From Streptomyces phaeofaciens (GTDB lineage: Bacteria > Actinomycetota > Actinomycetes > Streptomycetales > Streptomycetaceae): a DNA stretch of 64,000 nt. How positions within the stretch are numbered: position 1 is the first letter of the stretch; each line of letters begins with the position of its first letter. Below are positions 41,331 through 49,667 of the stretch, piece after piece. A model generated the notes under the pieces. That model was not told the DNA's origin and did not search any database. It saw nothing but the letters and a program-made list of their open reading frames with translations. The translations under genes were made by a program, and so were the position numbers. The stretch spans positions 1-64,000 of the forward strand of contig NZ_BMSA01000032.1 in NCBI RefSeq assembly GCF_014648915.1, read 5' to 3'.

Positions 41331-43271
41331 TCACCGGATGGTGATCGTGATCGTCGACCCCTTGGGCACCGACTCGCCGGCCGCCGCGGACTGGCTCTTG
41401 ACGGTGTCGCCGAACAGGCCGAGCAGCCCGCGGTCCTCGTCCACCGAGAAGCCGGCCGCCTCCAGCTCCGCAGTCGCGTCGTCCACGCTGTCCCCGACCA
41501 CGTCCGGGACCTCGACCAGCTCCGGGCCCTTGGACAGCGTCAGCGTCACCGTGTCGCCCTCGCCGAGCTGTGCGCCCTCCTGCGGCGACTGGGCCGCGAC
41601 CTGCCCCTTGTCGAACTCGGAGTTGATCTCCTTGGACGCGACCTCGACCTGGAAGCCGGCCTCCTCCAGCTCCGCCCGCGCGTCGTCCAGGTCGTCGCCG
41701 GTGACGTCCGGGACGTCCAGCGCGGGGCCCTTGCTGACCACGAGGGCGACCGCCGAGCCCGCGCGCCGCTCGGTGCCCGCCTCGGGCCCGGAGCTGATCA
41801 CGAAGCCCTTGAGGACGTCGTCGCTGAACTCCTTGGTGACCAGCCCGGGCTGTAGGCCGTCCGCCTTCAGCCGCTCCTTGGCCTTGTCCAGCCGGGTGCC
41901 CTTCAGGTCGGGCACCTTCACCGTCTGAGGGCCGTCCGAGACGACCAGGGTCACCGAGTCGTTCTTGCGGATCCGGGCACCGGGCTCGGGGTCCGTCTCG
42001 ATGACCGTGCCGCGCTTCACGGTGTCGCTGTACCGGTGCTCGACCGAGCCGACCTCCAGCCCGGCCGCCTCCAGCCGCTGCTCCGCCCGCTGCTGGGTCT
42101 GGGTGAGCACCGCCGGGACCTTGGTGAACTGGCCGGAATTGATGTACCAGACGCCGGCGCCCACACCGAACACCAGCAGGAGGGCGGCGACCAGCGCGAC
42201 CACCCCGCGCCCGGGGCGGAACGGACCGCGCCGGGGCGGCGGGGGCGGAGGGCTCCGGAAGCGGGAGGTGCGGTTCATCGCGCCCTCGCCGCCGTCGGGC
42301 TCGTCCTCGTTCACCGGCAGGGGCCGCGGCACGGTCAGCGAGCGCGGGATGACGCTCGTACGGTCCTCGGTGGCGTCGTGCTCCGCGGAGCGGGCCTGCG
42401 GCGGCAGCGCGTCCAGCTGCTCCTCGGTGAGCGCGGCGCGGGCCTCCCGCACCTGCCCGAGCAGCGCCACCGCGTCGTGCGGGCGGACGGCCGGCGTGCG
42501 GGCGGTGGCCGAGGCCACGACCTGGTCCAGCTCGTACGCCAGACCGGGCACGATCGACGACGGCGCCGGCACGTCCTCGTGGAGATGCTTGTAGAGCACG
42601 ATCGCGGGGGAGTCGCCGTCGTGCGGCTTCTCTCCGGTGAGCATCTCGTAGAACACGACACCGCACGCGTACACGTCGACCCGGGCGTCGGCCGTGCCGG
42701 GCGTCTCGATCTGCTCGGGCGCGAGATACGCGACGGTCCCGAGGACGGCCCCGGTCGTGCTGGTCACCGTGTCCACGGACCGGACCAGCCCGAAGTCGGC
42801 GACCTTGACCCGGCCGTCGTCCCCTATCAGCACGTTCTCCGGCTTCATGTCCCGGTGCACGAACCCGGCCCGGTGCGCGGCGCCGAGCGCGGCCAGCACG
42901 GGCTCCAGGATGTCGAGCGCGGCCCGCGGCTGGAGCGCCCCGCGATCGCGCAGGACGTCACGCAGCGTGCAGCCGGCGATGTACTCCATGGCCAGGTACA
43001 CGTACGACCTGTCGGTGCCCTGGTCGAAGACCTGCACGACGTTGGGGTGCGCGAGGCGGGCGACGGACTTGGCCTCGCGGATGAACCGCTCGACGAAGGT
43101 GCCGTCGGCGGCGAGGCCCGGATGCATCACCTTGAGCGCGAGCACACGGTCGAGGCGGGTGTCCACGGCCCGATAGACCGTGGCCATCCCGCCGACCGCG
43201 ATCCGCGCGTCGACGCGATACCGACCGTCGAGCACCTGCCCGACCAGAGGGTCATGAAGGGTCGTGTCCAC
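41331..43271 (-). CDS. PASTA-domain Ser/Thr protein kinase (PknB-like)
   Basis: A 646-residue membrane kinase. The kinase domain (about 17-275) has the glycine loop IAVGGMATVY, Lys47, Glu66, catalytic HRDMKPEN (Asp141, Asn146), metal DFG (Asp159) and an activation loop with several Thr (168-173) before GTVAYLAPEQ. A Pro-rich juxtamembrane stretch and one helix (about 355-378) lead to four extracellular PASTA repeats to the end, each near 66 residues, which bind peptidoglycan fragments. This is the layout of kinases that tie cell-wall state to growth. GTG start. Confidence 0.95.
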   Translation of the reverse strand: MDTTLHDPLVGQVLDGRYRVDARIAVGGMATVYRAVDTRLDRVLALKVMHPGLAADGTFVERFIREAKSVARLAHPNVVQVFDQGTDRSYVYLAMEYIAGCTLRDVLRDRGALQPRAALDILEPVLAALGAAHRAGFVHRDMKPENVLIGDDGRVKVADFGLVRSVDTVTSTTGAVLGTVAYLAPEQIETPGTADARVDVYACGVVFYEMLTGEKPHDGDSPAIVLYKHLHEDVPAPSSIVPGLAYELDQVVASATARTPAVRPHDAVALLGQVREARAALTEEQLDALPPQARSAEHDATEDRTSVIPRSLTVPRPLPVNEDEPDGGEGAMNRTSRFRSPPPPPPRRGPFRPGRGVVALVAALLLVFGVGAGVWYINSGQFTKVPAVLTQTQQRAEQRLEAAGLEVGSVEHRYSDTVKRGTVIETDPEPGARIRKNDSVTLVVSDGPQTVKVPDLKGTRLDKAKERLKADGLQPGLVTKEFSDDVLKGFVISSGPEAGTERRAGSAVALVVSKGPALDVPDVTGDDLDDARAELEEAGFQVEVASKEINSEFDKGQVAAQSPQEGAQLGEGDTVTLTLSKGPELVEVPDVVGDSVDDATAELEAAGFSVDEDRGLLGLFGDTVKSQSAAAGESVPKGSTITITIR

Positions 43272-43403
43272 GCAGCGAGTCTACGAGCCACCACCGACAC
43301 ACCCCCCGCTCCCACCCCATCGGAGCAGGACTGAAGCCGAGCTGTGACGCGGGCACGGCACAGTCCGGCGCGGGACCGGGGGAGGGGCGGGGCCGGGCCG
43401 GGG

Positions 43404-44198
43404 TCAGAAGGCCGGGCGTTCCGGGTCCAGGGCGGCCAGGCCCTCCTCGGGGGACGACGCCCGCGCGAACCAGCGGCGGGGGATCCGGCCCGCCAGACGG
43501 GCCAGCCGCCCCGCCTCGACCCCGGCCCGCATGGCCAGCGCCATCCGCACGGGATCCTGGGCCCGGGTCACCGCCGAGGCCAGCATCACCCCCGCACACC
43601 CCAGCTCCATCGCCAGCGCCACGTCCGACGCCGTACCGGCCCCCGCGTCCAGGATCACCGGCACGCGCGCGTGCTCGACGATCAGCTCGAAGTTGTGCGG
43701 GTTGCGGATCCCCAGCCCGGACCCGATCGGGGAGCCCAGCGGCATCACCGCCGCACAGCCCACGTCCTCCAGCTTCCGGGCCAGCACCGGGTCGTCGTTC
43801 GTGTACGGCAGCACCGTGAACCCGTCGTCCACCAGCGTCTCCGCCGCCTCCAGCAGCTCCACCGGATCCGGCAGCAGGGTCCGCTCGTCGGCGATGACCT
43901 CCAGCTTCACCAGGGAGGTCCCGAGCGCCTCCCGCGCCAGCCGCGCCGTCAGCACCGCCTCCCCGGCCGTGAAGCATCCCGCCGTGTTCGGCAGCACCCG
44001 GACGCCGAGCCGTTCGAGGACCGACAGCACCGAACCGTGCACCTCGGGGTTCACGCGCCGCATCGCGACCGTCGTCAGCTCGGTCCCGGACGCGACCAGC
44101 GCCCGCTCCAGCACGTCCAGGCTCGGCGCGCCCCCGGTGCCCATGATCAGCCGGGAGGAGAACGTCGTGCCCCCGAGCAGGAAGGGATCGTCCGCCAT
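43404..44198 (-). CDS. thiG: Thiazole synthase
   Basis: A 264-residue enzyme that builds the thiamine thiazole ring from 1-deoxy-D-xylulose 5-phosphate, dehydroglycine and ThiS-thiocarboxylate. Family segments are LIMGTGGAPSLDVLERAL, AMRRVNPEVHG, LPNTAGCFTAGEAVLTARLARE, the Schiff-base lysine in LVKLEVIADERTLLPD, and the phosphate-binding VILDAGAGTASD. It is the last gene of thiO-thiS-thiG, 3 bp downstream of thiS, under the TPP riboswitch. Confidence 0.96.
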   Translation of the reverse strand: MADDPFLLGGTTFSSRLIMGTGGAPSLDVLERALVASGTELTTVAMRRVNPEVHGSVLSVLERLGVRVLPNTAGCFTAGEAVLTARLAREALGTSLVKLEVIADERTLLPDPVELLEAAETLVDDGFTVLPYTNDDPVLARKLEDVGCAAVMPLGSPIGSGLGIRNPHNFELIVEHARVPVILDAGAGTASDVALAMELGCAGVMLASAVTRAQDPVRMALAMRAGVEAGRLARLAGRIPRRWFARASSPEEGLAALDPERPAF

Positions 44199-44201
44199 GG
44201 C

Positions 44202-44426
44202 TCAGCCCCCCTGGACCGCGGTGAGGACTTCCACCCGGTCGCCGTCGGAAAGCGCCGTGGCGGACCACCGCGCGCGCGGGACGACGGTCTCGTTGAGCGC
44301 GGCGGCCACCCCGGAGGGGGCCGGCGTCAGGGACCGTACGACGCTGTCGAGCGCCGTGCCGGAAGCGACCTCGCGCCGCTCCCCGTTGACCGAGATGGTG
44401 ACCGAGCCGGTGACCGGGACGCTCAT
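44202..44426 (-). CDS. thiS: Sulfur carrier protein ThiS
   Basis: A 74-residue ubiquitin-fold sulfur carrier ending in the diagnostic Gly-Gly (TAVQGG), which is adenylated and thiocarboxylated before giving sulfur to ThiG. Typical segments are ISVNGERREVASGTALDSVV and GDRVEVLTAVQGG. Its ATG overlaps the thiO stop by 4 bp, and thiG follows at once, so the three proteins are co-translated. Confidence 0.95.
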   Translation of the reverse strand: MSVPVTGSVTISVNGERREVASGTALDSVVRSLTPAPSGVAAALNETVVPRARWSATALSDGDRVEVLTAVQGG

Positions 44427-45589
44427 GCGGGCTGCTCCAGGAGTGCGGCGGCGCGAAAGCGCCGGGGCGTGAAGGGACGGGCCTCGGCGGGGAGTTCGCC
44501 GGTGGTGAGGGCGTGCGCCAGCGCGTCGCCGGTCACCGGTGTCAGCAGGACACCGTTGCGGTAGTGGCCGGTCGCCAGGAGCAGACCGTCCAGCTCCGTC
44601 GGCCCGAGCAGCGGCGCGTTGTCCGGGGAGCCGGGACGCAGTCCCGCGCGGGTCTCCGTCAGCGGCAGTTCGGTGATCCCGGGGACCAGTTCGTGCGCGT
44701 CGCGCAGCAGTTCGTACACGCCGCCCGCAGTTACCGTCGTGTCCCAGCCCAGCTCCTCACTGGTCGCGCCGACGACCAGCTCGCCGTTCTCGCGCGGCAC
44801 CAGGTAGACCTGGCTGCCCCGCACCACGGCCCGCACGGTGCGGTGCAGGAACGGCGCGTACCGCGGCGGCACGGTCAGTCGCAGCACCTGCCCCTTCACC
44901 GGCCGCACGGGCGGCAGGACATGCTCCGGGACGCCCGCGAGCCGCCCGCTCAGGCTGCCGCCCGCCAGCACCACCTGCCCGGCCGCCAGCGCCGTGCCGT
45001 CGCCCGTGACCACGCCCGAGGCCCGCCCGCCGGTGACGGACAGCCGCTCGGCCCACGCGCGGTGGAAGACCACCCCCGCCCGCTCGCAGGCGGCGACCAG
45101 CGCCGCGGAGAGCCGCCGCGGATCGATCTGGTGGTCGCCGTCCACCCGGAGCCCGCCGCGCACGCACGGCGCGAGCATCGGCTCGAGCCGTCGGCACTCC
45201 CGCCCCGACAGCCAGTGCGACTCCAGCCCCGACCGCGCCTGGAGCGCGTGCAGTTCGCGCAGGTGCGCCCGGTCGTCGGTGTCCAGCGCGACCGCGAGCG
45301 TGCCGCACCGGCGGTAGCCGAGGTCGTGGCCGGTCAGCTCGGTCAGCTCCGCCACGAAGTCCGGGTAGCGGCGTGCCGAGGCCAGGTTGAGGCCGAGCAG
45401 CGTCTGCTCGCCGTGGTGCAGTTCCGTGACGGCGGCCAGCATCCCGGCCGCCACCTGGGCGGCCCCGCCGCCCGGTTCGGGGTCCACGACCGCCGTGACG
45501 CAGCCGCGCTGCGCGGCCCGCCAGGCCGTGACGAGACCGATGATCCCGCCCCCCACGACGAGGACGTCTGCTGTTGGTGTACGCGACAT
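44423..45589 (-). CDS. thiO: Glycine oxidase ThiO
   Basis: A 388-residue FAD enzyme that oxidises glycine to the imine used by ThiG. The dinucleotide motif VLVVGGGIIGLVTAWRAAQRG is at residues 9-29. Further DAAO-family parts are GCVTAVVDPEPGGGAAQVAAG, VDGDHQIDPRRLSAAL and the C-terminal GLRPGSPDNAPLLGPTELDGL. ATG at 45589 lies 10 nt after a GGGAGGGG ribosome site that belongs to the 3' strand of the TPP riboswitch. Longer in-frame readings run into the riboswitch and are rejected. Confidence 0.94.
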   Translation of the reverse strand: MSRTPTADVLVVGGGIIGLVTAWRAAQRGCVTAVVDPEPGGGAAQVAAGMLAAVTELHHGEQTLLGLNLASARRYPDFVAELTELTGHDLGYRRCGTLAVALDTDDRAHLRELHALQARSGLESHWLSGRECRRLEPMLAPCVRGGLRVDGDHQIDPRRLSAALVAACERAGVVFHRAWAERLSVTGGRASGVVTGDGTALAAGQVVLAGGSLSGRLAGVPEHVLPPVRPVKGQVLRLTVPPRYAPFLHRTVRAVVRGSQVYLVPRENGELVVGATSEELGWDTTVTAGGVYELLRDAHELVPGITELPLTETRAGLRPGSPDNAPLLGPTELDGLLLATGHYRNGVLLTPVTGDALAHALTTGELPAEARPFTPRRFRAAALLEQPA

Positions 45590-45599
45590 GGGCGTCCAG

Positions 45600-45693
45600 C
45601 CCCTCCCTTCGCCGGCATGACCCGGATCAGGTTCGTACGGTCGGAGGCCGGCCAGCCTCCCTCTCAGCCCGGTCCGTCCGGGCTCCCGCGAGT
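45600..45693 (-). ncRNA. TPP (THI-box) riboswitch
   Basis: On the minus strand the element reads in order: GCGGGAGCCCGG, the conserved CTGAGAGGG, a variable GGCTGGCCGGCC stem, ACCGTACGAACCTGATCCGG, GTCATGCCGGCG and AAGGGAGGGG. CTGAGA and the GAACCTGATC...AATGC-type block are the invariant TPP-binding cores. GGGAGGGG (45607-45600) is both the last helix strand and the ThiO ribosome site, which implies control of translation. TAGGGT on the minus strand (45713-45708) is a possible -10 box. Confidence 0.95.
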
Positions 45694-45751
45694 GCTCTAC
45701 GTTGGCCACCCTAGCCGGACGCCGTATGTCTCAGTAAGGGAGCCTCCGCCC

Positions 45752-46102
45752 GTGCCCAGCTCGCTCGACGGTCTCGTCCTCGCCCCGGTCGCCGACCAGG
45801 CCCCCGGCCAGGTCGGCACCCGCACCCGCTTCACGTACCACGAGCGGGAGGGGGTGGTCTGGGCCGACTACGCGGGCGGCGACGTCGTACGCGGGCATCT
45901 GGTGGGTACCCGGGAGGGGAACCGGCTGGACTTCCGGTACGTGCAGCTCAAGCGGGACGGGTCCACGTCCTCGGGGCACTGCGTGTCGACGGTCGTGGAG
46001 CTGCCGGACGGGCGGCTGCGACTGGAGGAGACGTGGGCATGGGAGTCCCAGGCGGGCACCGGCACGAGCGTGGTGGAGCAGGTCACCGAGCACGACGGCT
46101 GA
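45752..46102 (+). CDS. Small beta-rich conserved protein (misnamed N-acetylglutamate synthase family)
   Basis: A 116-residue protein of a widespread family often labelled N-acetylglutamate synthase without evidence. The repeating strand pattern includes TRFTYHEREGVVWADYAGGDVVRGHLVG, FRYVQLKRDGSTSSGHC and LPDGRLRLEETWAWESQ. It has no acetyltransferase motif. The role is unknown. GTG at 45752 follows AAGGGAGCCTCCGCCC. It is divergent from the thi operon and ends 32 bp before the reductase gene. Confidence 0.75.
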   Translation: MPSSLDGLVLAPVADQAPGQVGTRTRFTYHEREGVVWADYAGGDVVRGHLVGTREGNRLDFRYVQLKRDGSTSSGHCVSTVVELPDGRLRLEETWAWESQAGTGTSVVEQVTEHDG

Positions 46103-46117
46103 CTGACGATCCGTCAG
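46103..46117. promoter_or_regulatory. Inverted repeat before the ferredoxin-reductase gene
   Basis: CTGACG and CGTCAG (46103-46108, 46112-46117) flank ATC. The repeat lies 17 bp before the start codon and just ahead of the TATGGT -10 box, a usual place for a TetR-type operator, or it may terminate the preceding gene. Confidence 0.4.
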
Positions 46118-46134
46118 TTGTCTATGGTGATCAG

Positions 46135-47376
46135 GTGAGCGAGCAGAAGCGGGACGAGGACAGGGCGGCGGGGCGGCGTGTGGTCGTGGCCGGCGCGGGC
46201 ATGGCCGGGGTGCAGACCGCGGTCGCCCTGCGCGAGCGGGGATTCGACGGCACGGTGACCCTGATCGGCGCCGAACCCCACCAGCCCTACGACCGGCCCC
46301 CGCTCTCCAAGGCCGTGCTGCTCGGCAAGGCCGAGGGCTCCGCCTTCGACGTCGACTTCGAGGGCCTCGGCATCGAGCTGGTCCTCGGCCGCGAGGTCGT
46401 CGGCCTGCGCCCCGCCGACCACGAACTGGACACCGAGTCCGGCCCCGTCCCCTACGACGTCCTCGTCGTCGCCACCGGCGCCGAACCGATCCGGCTGCCC
46501 GGCGCCGAGGGCGTGCCCGGGGTCCATCTGCTGCGCACCCTGGACGACGCGGAGCGGCTGCGGCCGGTCCTCGCCCGGCAGCACGACGTCGTGGTCGTCG
46601 GCGCCGGCTGGATCGGCGCGGAGTTCGCCACCGCCGCGCGCGAGGCCGGCTGCGCGGTCACCGTCGTCGAGGCCGCCGACCGGCCGCTCGCCGGCGCCCT
46701 GCCCGCCGAGGTCGCCGCCCCCATGACCGCCTGGTACGCCGACAGCGGCGCCGTGCTGCGCACCCACGCGCGCGTGGCCCGGGTCGAGCCCGGATCGGTC
46801 GTCCTGGACGACGGCTCGCGGCTGCCCGCGGGCGCCGTGGTGGTCGGCATCGGGGCCCGCCCCGCCACCGGCTGGCTGGCCGGCTCCGGCGTCGAGCTCG
46901 GCGCGCACGGAGAGGTGGTCGCCGACGCCTCCCTGCGCACCTCGGTGCCGGACGTGTACGCGGTCGGCGACTGCGCCTCCTTCCCCTCGGGGCGGTACGG
47001 CGAGCGCCTTCTCGTCCATCACTGGGACAACGCCCTCCAGGGCCCGCGCACGGTCGCCGCGAACATCCTGGGTGCCACCACCGGCACGCCCCCGGCGGTC
47101 TACGACCCGGTTCCGTACTTCTGGTCCGAGCAGTTCGGCCGCTTCGTCCAGTACGCCGGCCACCACGCCGCCGCCGACACCGTCCTGTGGCGGGGCGACC
47201 CGGCGGGTCCGGCCTGGACGGTCTGCTGGCTGCGCGGCGACCGCCTGGTCGCCCTGCTGGCCGTCGGCCGCCCGCGCGACCTCGCCCAGGGCAGGCGTCT
47301 GATCGAGTCGGCCACCCGGATGGACCCCCGGCTCCTCACGGACCCGGCCAGACCGCTGAAGGCGGCGACGGTCTAG
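46135..47376 (+). CDS. FAD-dependent ferredoxin reductase-like oxidoreductase
   Basis: A 413-residue pyridine-nucleotide-disulfide-type reductase of the rubredoxin/ferredoxin reductase group. The FAD motif VVVAGAGMAGVQTAVALRERG lies near residue 13, RPPLSKAVLLG near 57, ATGAEPIRLPGA near 110, the NAD(P) motif VVVVGAGWIGAEFATAARE near 155, and VYAVGDCASFP near 275. A C-terminal domain with YFWSEQFGRFVQYAG matches Reductase_C. It probably feeds a ferredoxin-dependent oxygenase or P450 not found here. TATGGT ends 7 bp before GTG, so it may be leaderless. Confidence 0.88.
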   Translation: MSEQKRDEDRAAGRRVVVAGAGMAGVQTAVALRERGFDGTVTLIGAEPHQPYDRPPLSKAVLLGKAEGSAFDVDFEGLGIELVLGREVVGLRPADHELDTESGPVPYDVLVVATGAEPIRLPGAEGVPGVHLLRTLDDAERLRPVLARQHDVVVVGAGWIGAEFATAAREAGCAVTVVEAADRPLAGALPAEVAAPMTAWYADSGAVLRTHARVARVEPGSVVLDDGSRLPAGAVVVGIGARPATGWLAGSGVELGAHGEVVADASLRTSVPDVYAVGDCASFPSGRYGERLLVHHWDNALQGPRTVAANILGATTGTPPAVYDPVPYFWSEQFGRFVQYAGHHAAADTVLWRGDPAGPAWTVCWLRGDRLVALLAVGRPRDLAQGRRLIESATRMDPRLLTDPARPLKAATV

Positions 47377-47473
47377 GGGGTGTCCCGGCCGTGTCCGGGG
47401 AACGGGCCAGCGGAGCGGCCCGCGGGGGGTGGCCCGGCTTCCGGCTGTCGGTGGCAGATGGCAGGCTTGTCCT

Positions 47474-47839
47474 GTGACCGAGATTGACGCAAAGACCGAT
47501 GCTCTCGTCCCCGCCTGGCTCACCCTGCCGGACATCGCGGAGATGCTCGACGTGGACGTGACCCGCGTCCGGCAGCTGGTCAAGGAGGGCCAGATCATCG
47601 CCGTACGCCGTGGTGAGAACCGCGCGCTGCACGTTCCCGCCGCCTTCATCGACGAGGACAAGGTGGTCAAGGGCCTCACCGGGACCCTGACCCTCCTGCG
47701 GGACGACGGCTTCACGGACGAAGAGATGCTGGAGTGGCTCTTCACCCCCGACCCGAGCCTGCCCGGTACGCCCGCGCAGGCCCTGAGCGAGAATCGCGGC
47801 ACGGAGGTGAAGCGCCGGGCCCAGGCGCTCGCCGTCTGA
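47474..47839 (+). CDS. Rv2175c-type HTH DNA-binding protein
   Basis: A 121-residue protein with an N-terminal winged helix-turn-helix (PAWLTLPDIAEMLDVDVTRVRQLVKEGQI, about 14-42) and a C-terminal helical part containing GTLTLLRDDGFTDEEMLEWLFTPD. This plan matches Mycobacterium tuberculosis Rv2175c, a DNA-binding substrate of a Ser/Thr kinase. A PASTA kinase lies 4 kb away on the opposite strand, but there is no direct sign that it is the partner. GTG at 47474 has only a weak ribosome site. Confidence 0.85.
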   Translation: MTEIDAKTDALVPAWLTLPDIAEMLDVDVTRVRQLVKEGQIIAVRRGENRALHVPAAFIDEDKVVKGLTGTLTLLRDDGFTDEEMLEWLFTPDPSLPGTPAQALSENRGTEVKRRAQALAV

Positions 47840-47862
47840 CCCGCAGATTCGACCAGTGATCC

Positions 47863-47890
47863 GGCGTGCGGGGGCTCGTTCCCGCACGCC
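47863..47890 (+). terminator. Hairpin between the HTH gene and thiE
   Basis: GGCGTGCGGG (47863-47872) pairs perfectly with 47881-47890 around an 8-nt loop, with no T-run. Confidence 0.65.
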
Positions 47891-47912
47891 ACCGCCCCGG
47901 GGGGACACCCGC

Positions 47913-48560
47913 ATGCCCGACACCGCCCGCGCCCGCCTCGCCGACGCCCGGCTCTACCTCTGCACGGACGCCCGCACCCGCCAGGGCGACCTGCCGGAAT
48001 TCCTGGACGCGGTCCTCGCGGCCGGTGTCGACATCGTGCAGCTGCGGGACAAGGGCATGGAGGCGGCCGAGGAGCTGGAGCACCTGAAGGTGTTCGCCGA
48101 CGCCTGCGCCCGGCACGGCCGGCTGCTCGCGGTCAACGACCGCGCGGACGTCGCCCATGCCGCCGGCGCCGGCGTGCTCCACCTCGGCCAGGGCGACCTG
48201 CCGGTCCCCGCGGCCCGCGCCGTCCTCGGCGACGATGTCCTGATAGGGCGCTCCACGCACGCCGAGGCGGAGGTGGAGGCCGCCGCCGTCCAGGAGGGCG
48301 TGGACTACTTCTGCACCGGCCCCTGCTGGCCCACCCCCACCAAGCCCGGCCGGCACGCCCCGGGCCTCGGCCTGGTCCGCCACACGGCCTCCCTCGGCAC
48401 CGACCGCCCCTGGTTCGCCATCGGCGGCATCGACCTCGGCAACCTCGACGAGGTGCTGGAGGCCGGCGCCCGCCGGGTGGTGGTCGTCCGGGCGATCACG
48501 GAGGCGGACGACCCCGGAGCGGCCACCGCCGAGTTCGCCGGGCGGCTGCGGAAGGCGTAG
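47913..48560 (+). CDS. thiE: Thiamine-phosphate synthase
   Basis: A 215-residue TIM-barrel enzyme that joins the pyrimidine pyrophosphate and thiazole phosphate to thiamine phosphate. Motifs are LYLCTDAR, VDIVQLRDKGMEAAEEL, LLAVNDRADVAHAAGAGVLHLGQ, GRSTHAEAEV, YFCTGPCWPTPTKPG and WFAIGGIDLGN. It completes the pathway of the thiOSG operon but is separate from it; no THI-box is visible in the 73 bp upstream, where only a hairpin is found. Confidence 0.95.
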   Translation: MPDTARARLADARLYLCTDARTRQGDLPEFLDAVLAAGVDIVQLRDKGMEAAEELEHLKVFADACARHGRLLAVNDRADVAHAAGAGVLHLGQGDLPVPAARAVLGDDVLIGRSTHAEAEVEAAAVQEGVDYFCTGPCWPTPTKPGRHAPGLGLVRHTASLGTDRPWFAIGGIDLGNLDEVLEAGARRVVVVRAITEADDPGAATAEFAGRLRKA

Positions 48561-48651
48561 GCGTCGTCGCCGGCCGGGGGCCGGTTTCGGCCGGAGGGTG
48601 TCCGAAGGGTGGACAACAGGCCGACAATTCGGGCAAATATCCGAGATCTGG

Positions 48652-48681
48652 TTGGGTCACCCGCCGACCCCTGACTAACCT
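48652..48681 (+). promoter_or_regulatory. Predicted metF promoter
   Basis: TTGGGT (48652-48657) and TAACCT (48676-48681) have an 18-bp spacer. The -10 box ends 6 bp before the ATG, so the metF mRNA is probably leaderless. Confidence 0.6.
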
Positions 48682-48687
48682 GCGGGT

Positions 48688-49611
48688 ATGGCCCTCGGAA
48701 CCGCATCGACCAGGACCGACCGCGCACGCACCGTGCGCGACATCCTGGCCACCGGCAAGACGACGTACTCGTTCGAGTTCTACGCGCCGAAGACGCCCAA
48801 GGGCGAGCGGAGTCTGTGGAACGCGCTCCGCAGGGTCGAGGCGGTCGCCCCCGACTTCGTCTCGGTCACCTACGGTGCCGGCGGCACTACCCGGGCGACC
48901 ACGGTCAAGGAGACGCAGCAGATCGTCGTCGACACCACCCTGACCCCGGTGGCCCATCTCACCGCCGTCGACCACTCCATCGCCGAGCTGCGCAACATCA
49001 TCGGCCAGTACGCCGACGCCGGGATCCGCAACATGCTCGCGGTGCGCGGCGACCCGCCGGGCGACCCGATGGGCGCCTGGGTCCCGCACCCGCGGGGCCT
49101 CACCTACGCCGCCGAGCTGGTCCGGCTCATCAAGGAGTCGGGCGACTTCTGCGTGGGCGTCGCGGCATTCCCCGAGATGCACCCGCGCTCCAGCGAGTGG
49201 GACACGGACGTCGCGCACTTCGTCGACAAGTGCCGGGCCGGCGCCGACTACGCGATCACCCAGATGTTCTTCCAGCCCGAGTCGTACCTGCGGCTGCGCG
49301 ACCGGGTGGCGGCGGCCGGCTGTGACACCCCGGTCATCCCCGAGATCCTGCCGGTGACGAGTGTGAAGATGCTGGAGAGGCTGCCGAAGCTCAGCAACGC
49401 GCACTTCCCCGCGGAGTTGAAAGAGCGGATCCTCACAGCCAAAGAGGATCCGGCCACTGTACGCTCGTTGGGAATCGAGTTCGCCACGGAGTTCTGCGCT
49501 CGGCTGCTGGCCGAGGGAGTGCCCGGACTGCACTTCATCACGCTCAACAACTCCACGGCGACGCTGGAAATCTACGAGAACCTGGGCCTGCACCACCCAC
49601 CTCAGGCCTAG
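48688..49611 (+). CDS. metF: 5,10-methylenetetrahydrofolate reductase
   Basis: A 307-residue flavoenzyme that makes 5-methyl-tetrahydrofolate for methionine synthesis. Motifs are SFEFYAPKTPKGERSLW (catalytic Glu), FVSVTYGAGGTTR, AHLTAVDHS, NMLAVRGDPPGD, VGVAAFPEMHPRS and QMFFQPESY. No SAM riboswitch is seen upstream, unlike the aminotransferase gene. The start has no ribosome site and follows a good promoter at leaderless distance. Confidence 0.96.
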   Translation: MALGTASTRTDRARTVRDILATGKTTYSFEFYAPKTPKGERSLWNALRRVEAVAPDFVSVTYGAGGTTRATTVKETQQIVVDTTLTPVAHLTAVDHSIAELRNIIGQYADAGIRNMLAVRGDPPGDPMGAWVPHPRGLTYAAELVRLIKESGDFCVGVAAFPEMHPRSSEWDTDVAHFVDKCRAGADYAITQMFFQPESYLRLRDRVAAAGCDTPVIPEILPVTSVKMLERLPKLSNAHFPAELKERILTAKEDPATVRSLGIEFATEFCARLLAEGVPGLHFITLNNSTATLEIYENLGLHHPPQA

Positions 49612-49667
49612 ACCGGTCGCACCGACATGAGACACACTGCGTAGCGGCCACTGTGAGAGGGGCGTAC

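Noticed and set aside
45752..46102. N-acetylglutamate synthase function
   Set aside because: The family name is used in databases, but the 116-residue protein has no acetyltransferase motif and no arginine genes nearby.
48561..48687. Possible SAM or cobalamin riboswitch before metF
   Set aside because: No conserved aptamer blocks are seen; the promoter sits directly on the start codon, which leaves no leader RNA.
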